A stretch of DNA of 13,833 nucleotides from RXOA01 sp964554715 (GTDB lineage Bacteria; Bipolaricaulota; Bipolaricaulia; UBA7950; UBA9294). The stretch spans positions 1 through 13,833 of the forward strand of contig CAZKPU010000068.1 in the NCBI GenBank assembly GCA_964554715.1. The letters run 5' to 3'. Below are positions 4,869 through 12,236 of the stretch, piece by piece. The notes beneath the pieces were generated by a model that saw only the letters and a list, made by a program, of their open reading frames with translations, did not search any database and was not told the DNA's origin. Each line of letters begins with the position of its first letter. The stretch's first letter is position 1. Both the position numbers and the translations under genes were made by a program.

Positions 4869-6647
4869 CTAGCGGAGGATGGCGATCTTGTCGACAACGA
4901 CAGAGATCCAGCTTCCCTCCACCTGTGCCAGCACCTGATAGACATAGACACCGTTAGCAAGGAACCGTCCGTGCAGATCCTCGGTGTGCCACGCGATCTC
5001 GGTACCCGTGGCGACCTGCTCCCACACAAGAGCACCGGACAGATCGAACACCTTCACCTGCAGTTGCCCGACCTCCACGGCCATCGGACCGACGAGTTCG
5101 AAGTACGCCGTGTGGACATCGCGGATCGGACTCGGAGCGACGGAAACACTGAGCCCCGCGGCGATCTCCATCGGCAAAGCGTCGATGGCTACCGGTCCAT
5201 GCGGCGGCACGATTCGCACCGAGTCGCTTCCGAAGATTTCGAGGCCGTCGTAGGTTTCGCCCTTCAGGTGGCCAACTTCATCGCCGTGCTCGAAGAGGCA
5301 AAGCTCGGCAACGAAATGCGCGACCAGGTCGAGCAGACCGTCACCGTTGACGTCCTCGTAGCCGACCTGCAAGCGCTCGTTCTTTCCTCGCTTGGCGATT
5401 GATTCCTCGGTTCCTTCGTGGCCAAACGTCAGGCTCGCGGGGTCGACGGTGGTTGCATCGAAGTCCAGCGTCGAGAGAATGGCAACCGGGATCGTGCCGT
5501 TTTGATCCGGGTTGATCGAGTTCGGGAAGCTCCCCGGCTTGATATCGATCAGCACCTCATATGGCGGCACCACGTACTCGAGGACCAGAAGTGCCCACTG
5601 GGTTGCAAGCAGGGAATCTCCCCACGCCCCCGCAGGCCACCAGCCGTCTGGATGCTGGGTATCCACGATCGCTTCCGTGAACTCCTCGTACCAATTACGA
5701 CCGTCGATTGACGTGATCCCCAGCGCTGCGAAGCCCTTCATCAGGCAGTACATCGTCTGATACTCGGGATTGACGTTCCACGGATCGGGCCCCTGCCAGC
5801 CGGGATCCCAGTTGGCGTCGTCCCAGTGACGTACGATGTAGTCGAGGGCGTCCTGGACTCGCAGTGTGGCCGCTGTATCACCAAGCAAGGCCATTTCGAA
5901 CAGCAGGTTTCCTGTCTTCAGCAGATTGACCCACGACCAAGTGAGCGTATACCAAGAGCCACCATCATCAGGTCCCCCGTTCTGGTCCTGGATATTGCTG
6001 ACCCAGTTCTCCAGACCCATGAAGATCGAAGGAGGAAGAATGCAACCGAATTCCTGCGCATAGCGCAGGCCCAAAACAGCGTATCCCGTGTTTGACTGGT
6101 CGCTGTCGTCACTCGTGGCTGGGGGCGCGTACTTCCACCCGCCATCTCCGTTCTGGGCCGCCGCAAGCCAGTCAACACATCCCTGAACGACTTCCTGGTA
6201 TGTTGACCCGGCCAAAGGACCGATCAGCACATCACGATCGGGATCCTGACTGGCGGCGATCGCCATCATCACGATCCCGGTGCTGTACGTCTCGTGCCAC
6301 CCGCCGGAGTGCGAGAAGAACACACCGTTCGAGTCGGTCTGCACGTTGTTGAAGATGTATTCGAAGCCCAGCATGAGCTTGGTGTAGTACGCGTACGTCT
6401 CATCGAACGGGTCTTCGTCGCGCTCGAACGCGTAATCCAGCAGTTTGAGGACACCGAATCCGGTTGGCGCGATCTCCCCCCCCATCGGCCATTCCCCGGT
6501 TGTGGGATCCTGTTGACCGGCCATCCATGCTACGCCGGCATCGATCGCTGCTTGAATGTCTGCCTCTGTTGGCTGTCCCAGCGCAGGAAGCACGAGCATC
6601 CCGGCGAGGAGAAGCACAAACAGTCCTCCACAAAGCTTGCGGATCAT
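4869..6647 (-). CDS. Secreted alpha/alpha-toroid (terpene cyclase-like) protein with sorting-like C-terminus
   Basis: A 592-residue exported protein. A signal peptide (residues 1-24, cleavage near A-L-G) leads into repeats of the prenyltransferase/squalene-oxidase superfamily (about 28-355): W-M-A-G-Q-Q-D-P..G-E-W, L-A-A-A-Q-N-G-D-G-G-W, and D-Q-S-N-T-G-Y-A-V-L-G-L. The DxDD catalytic acid motif of hopene cyclases is absent, so a binding or structural role is likelier than cyclisation. Residues about 365-480 form the secreted I-D-I-K-P-G-S-F-P-N-S-I-N-P domain, with the calcium-site-like D-V-N-G-D-G-L-L-D-L. Residues about 500-592 resemble FlgD-Ig/type IX sorting domains (V-K-V-F-D-L-S-G, N-G-V-Y-V-Y-Q-V). 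The start at 6647 is chosen for AAGGAGG six bases upstream and the signal peptide; an upstream GTG at 6725 is rejected. Substrate is unknown. Confidence 0.8.
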   Translation of the reverse strand: MIRKLCGGLFVLLLAGMLVLPALGQPTEADIQAAIDAGVAWMAGQQDPTTGEWPMGGEIAPTGFGVLKLLDYAFERDEDPFDETYAYYTKLMLGFEYIFNNVQTDSNGVFFSHSGGWHETYSTGIVMMAIAASQDPDRDVLIGPLAGSTYQEVVQGCVDWLAAAQNGDGGWKYAPPATSDDSDQSNTGYAVLGLRYAQEFGCILPPSIFMGLENWVSNIQDQNGGPDDGGSWYTLTWSWVNLLKTGNLLFEMALLGDTAATLRVQDALDYIVRHWDDANWDPGWQGPDPWNVNPEYQTMYCLMKGFAALGITSIDGRNWYEEFTEAIVDTQHPDGWWPAGAWGDSLLATQWALLVLEYVVPPYEVLIDIKPGSFPNSINPDQNGTIPVAILSTLDFDATTVDPASLTFGHEGTEESIAKRGKNERLQVGYEDVNGDGLLDLVAHFVAELCLFEHGDEVGHLKGETYDGLEIFGSDSVRIVPPHGPVAIDALPMEIAAGLSVSVAPSPIRDVHTAYFELVGPMAVEVGQLQVKVFDLSGALVWEQVATGTEIAWHTEDLHGRFLANGVYVYQVLAQVEGSWISVVVDKIAILR

Positions 6648-6975
6648 GATCAGCCTCCTTGGTTCCGTTCCCTTGAAGATCCGCTCATGTCTTGGTGACG
6701 GTGTTCGGTGAACTCGATGGACCACCTCCTTATGAGGAACAGCGGCGAAGCATGGAGGTGGCAGCAGATGAATGCAGCGCCCGCGATGAGGGATCAGGGG
6801 GCGTGTTGCGTGAACGTCGATCTGCCTTGTCTGTCCTCGGCAAGCAGCATACTACATCACGTGCTCGCAAGTGAAGAACGGTCATCCCTGTGGTGTAACG
6901 CAAACACAATCAGCGGAGAACCATGAAGCGACATATGGCGGTGCCGCCTGGTCTGCAGCCTGGCGCGTTGCTGAG
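6648..6975. other. Intergenic region without a convincing gene
   Basis: This 328-base stretch separates the toroid protein start from the PhzF stop; short frames here match no known protein. It holds an inverted repeat CCACCTCC (6722-6729) / GGAGGTGG (6754-6761), a compact GC palindrome GGCGG-TG-CCGCC near 6939-6950, and a possible weak minus-strand promoter, TTCACT (6875-6870), 18 bases, TATGCT (6851-6846). A 15-base sequence at 6833-6847 repeats the end of the PhzF gene (6991-7005). Confidence 0.5.
6846..6875 (-). promoter_or_regulatory. Weak candidate promoter for the secreted toroid gene
   Basis: The -35 box TTCACT (4 of 6), an 18-base spacer and the -10 box TATGCT (4 of 6) lie about 200 bases before the start codon. 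A long leader would result; the call is tentative. Confidence 0.25.
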
Positions 6976-7806
6976 CTACGGCTCGATCGGGTCCTCGGCA
7001 AGCAGGGTGCCACGCAACACGGTGACGGCTTGTCCTCGAAGCCGAACCCGGTCCCCCACCATCTCCACGTCTAGCAAGCCGCTGCGCGGCGAGGCCTGGA
7101 ACGCCCTCATCGTCTGCTTCGCGAGGACACGCGCCCAGTACGGGGTCAGCGCACAGTGGGCGGATCCGGTGACCGGGTCCTCGTCGATCCCCACACCGGG
7201 GGCGAAGAAGCGGGACACGAAGTCGAACGGCTCCGATCCTTGCGCCGTGACTATCACGCCTCGCACGCCGAGAGCAAGAAGAGCAGAGAAGTCTGGGTTG
7301 AGGGTGCGGAGGGTCTCCTCCGATTCGATCGCCACCAGGTAATCGAACCGTGATTTGCCCACATAGACGGCTTTGACACCCAGTGCATCCAGGAGGCCTG
7401 TGGGGGGCTTGATCTCTTCGGGGAAGGTGGCGGGGAAGTCAAGCTCGATCCACGGCTGCTGCCCCCCTCGCATCTGTCTTCGAGCCGTAAGCGTCCCACT
7501 CAGGGTTTGGTATAGAGCGGGCTTCTCAAGCTCCAGAATGCCTTCTTCCCACAGGATGTGAGAGGTAGCGAGCGTGGCGTGTCCGCACAGGGCGACTTCG
7601 GCCTTGGGGGTGAACCAGCGCAGAGAGAAACCTTCTTCTCTGGGCAGGACAAACGCCGTCTCCGACAGGTTCATTTCCGCCGCGACCTGTTGCATCCATT
7701 GTGCCGAGCGCTCCGGGGCCTGCTCGTTGAGCAGACACACGGCGGCCGGGTTTCCTGCAAACGGGCGATCGGTAAACGCATCGACCTGGAATAGCTTCAT
7801 CGTCAT
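6976..7806 (-). CDS. PhzF-family isomerase/epimerase
   Basis: A 276-residue cytoplasmic protein of the PhzF phenazine-biosynthesis-like family, with two similar diaminopimelate-epimerase-like lobes. It opens with the family pattern F-Q-V-D-A-F-T-D-R-P-F-A-G-N-P-A-A-V, has N-L-S-E-T-A-F-V with Glu49 at the position of the catalytic Glu of PhzF, then F-T-P..E-V-A-L-C-G-H-A-T-L-A, and in the second lobe D-E-D-P-V-T-G-S-A-H-C. Length is normal. The start at 7806 is chosen because GGAGG lies five bases upstream; ATGs at 7809 and 7800 are also possible. No phenazine genes are nearby, so it is probably a stand-alone isomerase of unknown substrate. It follows the YbaK-like gene on the same strand after 197 bases, with no firm promoter between. 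Confidence 0.9.
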   Translation of the reverse strand: MTMKLFQVDAFTDRPFAGNPAAVCLLNEQAPERSAQWMQQVAAEMNLSETAFVLPREEGFSLRWFTPKAEVALCGHATLATSHILWEEGILELEKPALYQTLSGTLTARRQMRGGQQPWIELDFPATFPEEIKPPTGLLDALGVKAVYVGKSRFDYLVAIESEETLRTLNPDFSALLALGVRGVIVTAQGSEPFDFVSRFFAPGVGIDEDPVTGSAHCALTPYWARVLAKQTMRAFQASPRSGLLDVEMVGDRVRLRGQAVTVLRGTLLAEDPIEP

Positions 7807-8003
7807 CATAGCCTCCGCTTCCTCGCGAGCCGGACTTCCCTTTAGCGAGCGAAGTGTAGTTGGTCCGCAGCCGGCAGGACACGATGGGAGATTGCCCGTC
7901 CTGGAACACCGATCGCTGCCAGGAGACACGAAGAATGGCGCGGTTGCCTGCAGTCGAAGAAACGAAGTTGATCAGGCCTTTCCTGTGTTCCTTCTGCCAT
8001 TCG

Positions 8004-8507
8004 CTACTCGATGTCGCTCCTTTCACGCGGCGGTCCGGGAAGCGTCTTGGTCGAGAACGATGCGACCGTGGGCTCGACAAGCCGGTCGTAGTCTTCGTAG
8101 GCAAGGCGGACAACCTCCGCGTGACTTCCCGCACTGAACGCGATCTCCACATCTTCGGCCAGGGCGGACGAGACGTAGACCGGCATGTTCCACAGGTTCC
8201 CGAACGGTGGCATCGCTCCCAGATCGCAGTTGGGAAACAGACCGCGGAACTCCGCCTCCGTCGACAGCGTGACTTCGGATGCACCGGCGGCCTCTCGCAA
8301 GCGCTCGAGATCTACGCGGTGAGAAGCGGGAACGACTGCCATCGCCATTCGGCCATCCAGCTTGACCATCACCGTCTTGGCAAGATCCTTACCGGGGATG
8401 TGGGCAAACGCCGCCACTTCCTGGGCGCTGTACGCCGGAGAGTGTTGGATAACCACATAGCGGGTCGCTTGTTCGTCGAGAAACGCCTTCAGCTTCTGAA
8501 CCGGCAT
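8004..8507 (-). CDS. YbaK/ProX-type aminoacyl-tRNA deacylase
   Basis: A 167-residue stand-alone editing-domain protein (YbaK/EbsC/ProX superfamily). Relatives hydrolyse mischarged tRNAs such as Cys- or Ala-tRNA(Pro) in the cytosol. Seen here are V-V-I-Q-H-S-P-A-Y-S-A-Q-E-V-A, the conserved lysine region L-A-K-T-V-M-V-K-L-D-G near residues 42-52, and G-A-M-P-P-F-G-N-L-W-N-M-P-V-Y-V-S, corresponding to the family's G-x-x-P-P-F-G motif. Length matches stand-alone members. The start at 8507 has GAGGAGG about six bases upstream. The exact tRNA substrate cannot be read from the sequence. It is divergent from the PKD lipoprotein gene, sharing a 185-base intergenic region, and upstream of the PhzF gene on the same strand. 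Confidence 0.88.
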   Translation of the reverse strand: MPVQKLKAFLDEQATRYVVIQHSPAYSAQEVAAFAHIPGKDLAKTVMVKLDGRMAMAVVPASHRVDLERLREAAGASEVTLSTEAEFRGLFPNCDLGAMPPFGNLWNMPVYVSSALAEDVEIAFSAGSHAEVVRLAYEDYDRLVEPTVASFSTKTLPGPPRERSDIE

Positions 8508-8585
8508 ATCAACCTCCTCTATTGCCTCTAGTGGCCCTCACAGGGGTCGTGCCGAGAGATCGTTGGCGTGCCTTCTCACCTCTGG

Positions 8586-8614
8586 AGTATAGACAGGCGT
8601 GTTCCAGCGGAGAA
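8586..8614 (-). promoter_or_regulatory. Candidate promoter of the YbaK-like gene
   Basis: On the minus strand a good -10 TATACT (8591-8586, 5 of 6) follows a weak -35 TTCTCC (8614-8609) at 17 bases. The leader would be about 70 bases and contains a small GC hairpin near 8530-8545. Confidence 0.4.
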
Positions 8615-8692
8615 GCGATGACGTTGCAGAGCATGATTTGCCGAAACCTGCGGATGTCCGTTAGGTTCCGTGTAGGAAAAGGAGGAAGAGTG

Positions 8693-9421
8693 ATGCGGAT
8701 GCGGCTTGGTGCGGTGATCCTATTGGTTGGAGGGTTGCTGATTGCGCTTTCAGGATGTGTTCTGTTGGATTGGATCGATGCGATCCTCAATCCGCCTGTC
8801 GATGGGGCGAACCCGACGGTGGTCCTGCAGATGGAGATCGCGGACGTGGCGTATCAGCTTGGCTATAACCCTAATCTACGTGCTCCATTGGATGTGCAGT
8901 TTGACGCCTCTGAGTCTCTGGATGCCCATGGGCATCCGGTGTTGGGCTCGCAGAGTGAGCACACCGACTTCCTCTGGGATTTCGGGGACGGATCACCGGT
9001 CGTTGGACCCGAAGACGATCTGGTGCGCCAGCTCCACCGATTCATTGATCCGGGCGTGTATACCGTGACGGTCACGGCGACTTCGTCTTCCAGCGGGCAG
9101 ACGGATTCAGAGAGTGTGACGGTGACGGTCGGGGAGCCATGGTTGGATATCATTCGAGAGGACACGGATCCGCAGGTGTCGGGTCAGGTCTTGGTGACCG
9201 TTCACTTCAGCAACGAGAGTGAGCGCCCCCTCTATGCAGTCGGTGTTTGGCTTTACGATGATGATGGATCGGTCGACGGTGCGGTGAAGGACTACGTGGC
9301 TCTGGGGTTGCCCCCGCTGGCACCGATGGAGGACGACAGCATCCAGCTGCTCATCGATCCCCCGAACGGGTTCGTATGGGCGCGTTCGATGTGGTGCGAT
9401 ACGATTCCACCTGCACCGTAG
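8693..9421 (+). CDS. PKD-domain lipoprotein
   Basis: A 242-residue predicted lipoprotein. The signal peptide has n-region M-R-M-R, a hydrophobic core (6-19) and a lipobox ending A-L-S-G-C, with Cys22 as the acylation site. Residues about 42-150 form a PKD (immunoglobulin-like) domain, shown by F-D-A-S-E-S-L-D near 68-75, W-D-F-G-D-G-S at 95-101 and G-V-Y-T-V-T-V-T. Residues about 155-242 look like a second beta-sandwich (V-T-V-H-F-S-N-E, V-G-V-W-L-Y-D-D-D-G-S) with no assigned family. PKD domains mediate protein or glycan contacts at the cell surface. The start is ATG 8693, with GGAGG seven bases upstream; earlier in-frame starts would destroy the signal peptide. It is followed by its own terminator, so it appears monocistronic. 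The ligand is unknown. Confidence 0.82.
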   Translation: MRMRLGAVILLVGGLLIALSGCVLLDWIDAILNPPVDGANPTVVLQMEIADVAYQLGYNPNLRAPLDVQFDASESLDAHGHPVLGSQSEHTDFLWDFGDGSPVVGPEDDLVRQLHRFIDPGVYTVTVTATSSSSGQTDSESVTVTVGEPWLDIIREDTDPQVSGQVLVTVHFSNESERPLYAVGVWLYDDDGSVDGAVKDYVALGLPPLAPMEDDSIQLLIDPPNGFVWARSMWCDTIPPAP

Positions 9422-9476
9422 GTTTTGAAGTCGCCTTGGAGGGATTCCCGGGTTGATGCATGATCCGAACACAGCG

Positions 9477-9509
9477 GCCGGACCGCAGTCATGCGGCCCG
9501 GCTTGATTT
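9477..9509 (+). terminator. Rho-independent terminator after the PKD lipoprotein
   Basis: GCCGGaCCGC (9477-9486) pairs with GCGGcCCGGC (9493-9502), a ten-position stem with one mismatch and a six-base loop, followed by TTGATTT (9503-9509). It lies 55 bases after the stop codon. Confidence 0.65.
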
Positions 9510-9718
9510 CAGAATAGAGCGCTGATCAACCGTTTTCCGCCCTGGCACATGAGTGAGGATTGCCGGGGTCTGCCGTGAGGCAGAACACAGAGGTCGTTTG
9601 CTCATTGTGCTGCGGCCTCCCACGATGTGGAGAGTGCTGCGGGACAGAGGCGTGTCGTGGGGAGGTGCAGACCCTGCGAGGAGCGATGGTGTGGGAACGG
9701 CATGCAAGAGGAGCTGTC

Positions 9719-10294
9719 ATGAGACTCACGACGATCTTTGGTGGAGCGCGAAAGCAGGGGAACACGGCGACGCTTCTCGGATGGGTGGAGGAGCGGGCAA
9801 GGGCCGGCGGACACGAGGTCTCACGGGTCCATCTCGATGGGATGGAACTTCGGGGCTGCAGAGGGTGCTACGCGTGCATGCAGTACGAGGACCGCCCGGG
9901 CTGTGTCCAACAGGACGATGCGTATGCGGTGTACCAGGCGATGGTCACTGCGGATGCGTTGCTGCTGGCGAGCCCCCTCTATATGTGGGAGGTTGCCGGG
10001 CCGATGAAGACGATGATGGATCGCTGTCTCGCCTTGGCGACGGGCTACTCCGGAGCGGCGCCGCACCGATCCCTTGTGGAAGGGGCTCGATCCGCATTGC
10101 TGGTGTGTTGCGGGGGAGGGATCGATGGCAACGCCGATGCAGTTCAGCTGACGTTTCCACGCTGGGAAGGGTACTTGAAGCTGTCGTCGCAAGGGGTCTG
10201 GATCTTCCCGGACTGCACGACGCCGGATCGGTTCGGAAAGACCGAGAAGGCAAGATGCGACGAGCTGGCGGATCTTCTGACGGCGGGGTCCTGA
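9719..10294 (+). CDS. NADPH-dependent FMN reductase / iron-sulfur flavoprotein-like protein
   Basis: A 191-residue flavodoxin-fold protein of the NADPH-dependent FMN reductase family (PF03358). The N-terminal phosphate-binding loop follows the strand as I-F-G-G-A-R-K-Q-G-N-T. A cysteine cluster C-x2-C-x2-C-x8-C (C-R-G-C-Y-A-C..C) precedes Q-D-D-A, resembling the iron-sulfur flavoprotein arrangement; a 4Fe-4S cluster is possible but many such homologues are unproven. A-S-P-L-Y-M-W-E-V-A-G-P-M-K-T-M-M-D-R-C is the conserved flavin-loop region. Start 9719 has AGAGGAG five bases upstream. No clear promoter was found in the 209 bases after the preceding terminator. Likely an electron-transfer flavoprotein; partner unknown. 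Confidence 0.85.
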   Translation: MRLTTIFGGARKQGNTATLLGWVEERARAGGHEVSRVHLDGMELRGCRGCYACMQYEDRPGCVQQDDAYAVYQAMVTADALLLASPLYMWEVAGPMKTMMDRCLALATGYSGAAPHRSLVEGARSALLVCCGGGIDGNADAVQLTFPRWEGYLKLSSQGVWIFPDCTTPDRFGKTEKARCDELADLLTAGS

Positions 10295-10369
10295 CGGCAG
10301 GATGAGATCGCTGCAATCTCCCGGTGCAACGATGATGCGGGTCGACGAGAGGTCGCGGAAAAAGGGATC

Positions 10370-10398
10370 TTGACAACGAAGGAGTGGCATAGTACACT
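10370..10398 (+). promoter_or_regulatory. Strong promoter of the GntR-ABC operon
   Basis: A perfect -35 TTGACA (10370-10375), a 17-base spacer and -10 TACACT (10393-10398, 4 of 6) precede the regulator. The expected transcript start is about 10405, almost at the ATG (10407), so the mRNA is probably leaderless. Confidence 0.8.
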
Positions 10399-10405
10399 AG
10401 TGCAC
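10392..10405. promoter_or_regulatory. Candidate GntR operator palindrome
   Basis: GTACACT-AGTGCAC is a 14-base palindrome with a single mismatched pair. It covers the -10 box and predicted transcript start, ideal for autorepression by the adjacent YtrA-type regulator. The regulator-site pairing is inferred. Confidence 0.65.
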
Positions 10406-10406
10406 C

Positions 10407-10793
10407 ATGACAGAGGTGAAGCACTGGGAACTCGACATGAACGCCGGGCCGATCTTCGTGCAGATCGGGGACAACGTGCGGCAGATGCTCGCAAGGGGAG
10501 ACCTCAGACAGGGCGACAAGCTCCCATCGGCCCGTGAGCTTGCTGCGATGCTGGGTGTGAATCCGAACACCGTGGTTCATGCCTACGGGGAATTGGAGAG
10601 AACGGAAGTGATCGAAACTAGGCGAGGACGAGGAACATTCGTGCGGACGGATGCGCCGGTTGCCCAGATGCGAAGCGAACTTCTGCGGAACGCGGCCAGC
10701 GGATTCGCGGAAGAGGTTCGGCGCTTGGGCGTGGATCCGAGGGAAGCGCTTGCGGTGCTGGAGGAGGTTTGGGATGTTGGCCAGCCTGACTAA
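10407..10793 (+). CDS. YtrA-subfamily GntR transcriptional regulator
   Basis: A 128-residue GntR-family repressor. The N-terminal winged helix (about 14-80) shows P-I-F-V-Q-I-G-D-N-V, L-R-Q-G-D-K-L-P-S-A-R-E-L-A, V-N-P-N-T-V-V-H-A-Y-G-E-L and R-R-G-R-G-T-F-V, all typical. Only a short helical tail follows, which is the hallmark of the YtrA subfamily, whose members commonly repress linked ABC transporter operons. The ATG at 10407 is supported by the conserved W-E-L-D before P-I-F; there is no Shine-Dalgarno and the promoter lies directly upstream, so translation probably starts on a leaderless mRNA. An internal ATG at 10437 is less likely. Its 3' end overlaps the ATPase gene by 20 bases. The inducing signal is unknown; cell-envelope-active compounds are the precedent in Firmicutes. 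Confidence 0.9.
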   Translation: MTEVKHWELDMNAGPIFVQIGDNVRQMLARGDLRQGDKLPSARELAAMLGVNPNTVVHAYGELERTEVIETRRGRGTFVRTDAPVAQMRSELLRNAASGFAEEVRRLGVDPREALAVLEEVWDVGQPD

Positions 10794-11454
10794 CGTAACC
10801 AAGAGATACGTACGAACCGAAGGGCTTCGCGACGTCACGCTGCAGTTCCCCGCCGGCGAGGTGGTCGGGGTGTTGGGACTGAACGGGAGCGGGAAGTCCA
10901 CACTGCTGAAGGTTCTGGCGGGTCTGCTGTTTCCGTCGGAGGGGACGGCAACCGTGTTCGGGGGCCCTCCAAGACGAAACCGCGCGCGCGTTGTCTACCT
11001 AGGCGAAACGGATGCGCTGTGGACATGGATGACGCCCGCGGATGCGAAGCGGTTCATGACGGGCCTATACGCCGACTTCGACGCAGCTCGCTTCAGGGAA
11101 CTTCTCGAGAGCCTTGAGGTCCCCCAACGCAAGACCAAGGCGATGTCCAAGGGAGAACGGGGGAGGTTGCGTTTGGCGATGGCTCTGGCGAGAGATGCGC
11201 GGTTGTATTTGCTCGACGAGCCGCTTGCGGGGATCGATCTGCTGTCTCGGGAGAAGATTCTGACCTCCATCGTCAAGGAATGGCATACCGACGAAACCAT
11301 CCTTCTCTCCACGCACGAGGTCGCAGAGGCCGAAGCGCTGTTCGAGCGGGTGATCCTCCTGCGGCAGGGGTATCTGGCGTTGGACAAACGAGCGGAAGAA
11401 CTGCGGAGCGAAGGGCGAAGCGTCGTCGATACGTTCCGGGAGGTGTTGTCATGA
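10774..11454 (+). CDS. ABC transporter ATP-binding protein
   Basis: A 226-residue cytoplasmic ATPase subunit. Walker A G-L-N-G-S-G-K-S-T lies at 35-43, the signature M-S-K-G-E-R-G-R-L at 124-132 (replacing L-S-G-G-Q), Walker B L-Y-L-L-D-E-P with catalytic Glu149 at 144-150, and the H-loop S-T-H at 179-181. The Q-loop position reads Y-L-G-E-T-D, with Glu where many ABC proteins have Gln, as seen in several ABC-2-type exporters beside GntR regulators. The start ATG 10774 has GGAGG about eight bases upstream inside the regulator gene; earlier in-frame starts overlap the regulator too far. It shares ATGA with the permease gene. It presumably energises the permease that follows; the transported substrate is unknown. 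Confidence 0.92.
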   Translation: MLASLTNVTKRYVRTEGLRDVTLQFPAGEVVGVLGLNGSGKSTLLKVLAGLLFPSEGTATVFGGPPRRNRARVVYLGETDALWTWMTPADAKRFMTGLYADFDAARFRELLESLEVPQRKTKAMSKGERGRLRLAMALARDARLYLLDEPLAGIDLLSREKILTSIVKEWHTDETILLSTHEVAEAEALFERVILLRQGYLALDKRAEELRSEGRSVVDTFREVLS

Positions 11455-12236
11455 GTTCGCTTGCCCGGTTTCGAACCCTGCTTTGGCTGGAAGCACGAAG
11501 ATCATGGGTGTGGGCTGTCGGGCTGATCGGATCCCTCTTGTTCTGGGTGTGGGGGATGAACCAGTTGACGTTTGCCGATCGGGGCGAGCAGCTTGGGGTT
11601 CGTGCCGTGATCCTGCTGGTGGCGTGCGGCATCGGGGCGATGGTCCTGTGCTTGATGATCGGACGGATCCGATCGGAAACGCGGCATGGGCAGTATCAGG
11701 TGTTGCTGCTCACACCACCGAGTGGATATCTGCACACACTGGCGCGGTTCAGTTTCGCCGGTGTTGTGGCGATCGTCTACTACATCATCATCGGCGGACT
11801 CGCCTGGTGGGCGATTGCGCAAGCGGGATTGAGGCTGGATGCAGGTAGCGCCGCCCAATTGATGCTGGTTTGCCCGTTGTACGGCGTGGTGCTGGGCATC
11901 CTGCCGACGCTGGCGTGGACGTTGCTGTTGATGGTGTTTGTCAGCTCATACCGGATCTCGGGGTCGGGCTGGGTGCCTGGGACGGTGATGATTCTGGCAA
12001 CGCCGTTCCTTGTGAGCTGGATCGCAGAAGGGATTTGGAGAATCTCGTACCGGCTTCCGAGCTGGAGGTTGTTCGAAGGGCTGAGGACGGCGATCGATAC
12101 GGCGGCATGGGAAGCGGAACTCGAAGGGTTCCAGGGAGTGTTTGCATTGCCGCAAGAGCCGTTGTGGGTGATGCTTGCCGTTTCGGCGGTGGTCCTGATC
12201 GTTGCCGGGCGGATCTGGCAGGAGGTGGAGGCATGA
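11451..12236 (+). CDS. ABC transporter membrane permease subunit
   Basis: A 261-residue polytopic inner-membrane protein with about six hydrophobic helices: near residues 20-37, 49-70, 98-124, 132-160, 171-189 and 239-256. A short amphipathic N-terminus (R-F-R-T-L-L-W-L-E-A-R-R) resembles the coupling region of ABC-2 permeases. No finer family is recognised. It starts on the ATGA shared with the ATPase stop and itself ends on an ATGA shared with the next small gene, so the three are translationally coupled. With the ATPase it would form a homodimeric exporter or lipid/peptide-handling complex; direction and substrate are not visible. Confidence 0.82.
   Translation: MSSLARFRTLLWLEARRSWVWAVGLIGSLLFWVWGMNQLTFADRGEQLGVRAVILLVACGIGAMVLCLMIGRIRSETRHGQYQVLLLTPPSGYLHTLARFSFAGVVAIVYYIIIGGLAWWAIAQAGLRLDAGSAAQLMLVCPLYGVVLGILPTLAWTLLLMVFVSSYRISGSGWVPGTVMILATPFLVSWIAEGIWRISYRLPSWRLFEGLRTAIDTAAWEAELEGFQGVFALPQEPLWVMLAVSAVVLIVAGRIWQEVEA

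Noticed and set aside
6648..6725. N-terminal extension of the toroid protein to a GTG at 6725
   Set aside because: The extension places 26 charged residues before a normal signal peptide, and the strong AAGGAGG lies directly before ATG 6647.
6692..6926. Short plus-strand frames of 60-72 codons upstream of the toroid gene
   Set aside because: No ribosome binding site fits well and the translations show no domain, membrane helix or signal peptide; they overlap each other in different frames.
9945..10901. Long minus-strand open frame of 318 codons opposite the FMN reductase and GntR genes
   Set aside because: It crosses two well-supported plus-strand genes and their promoter, and its translation is rich in Arg, Ser and Pro with no recognisable domain: a typical antisense shadow in GC-rich DNA.
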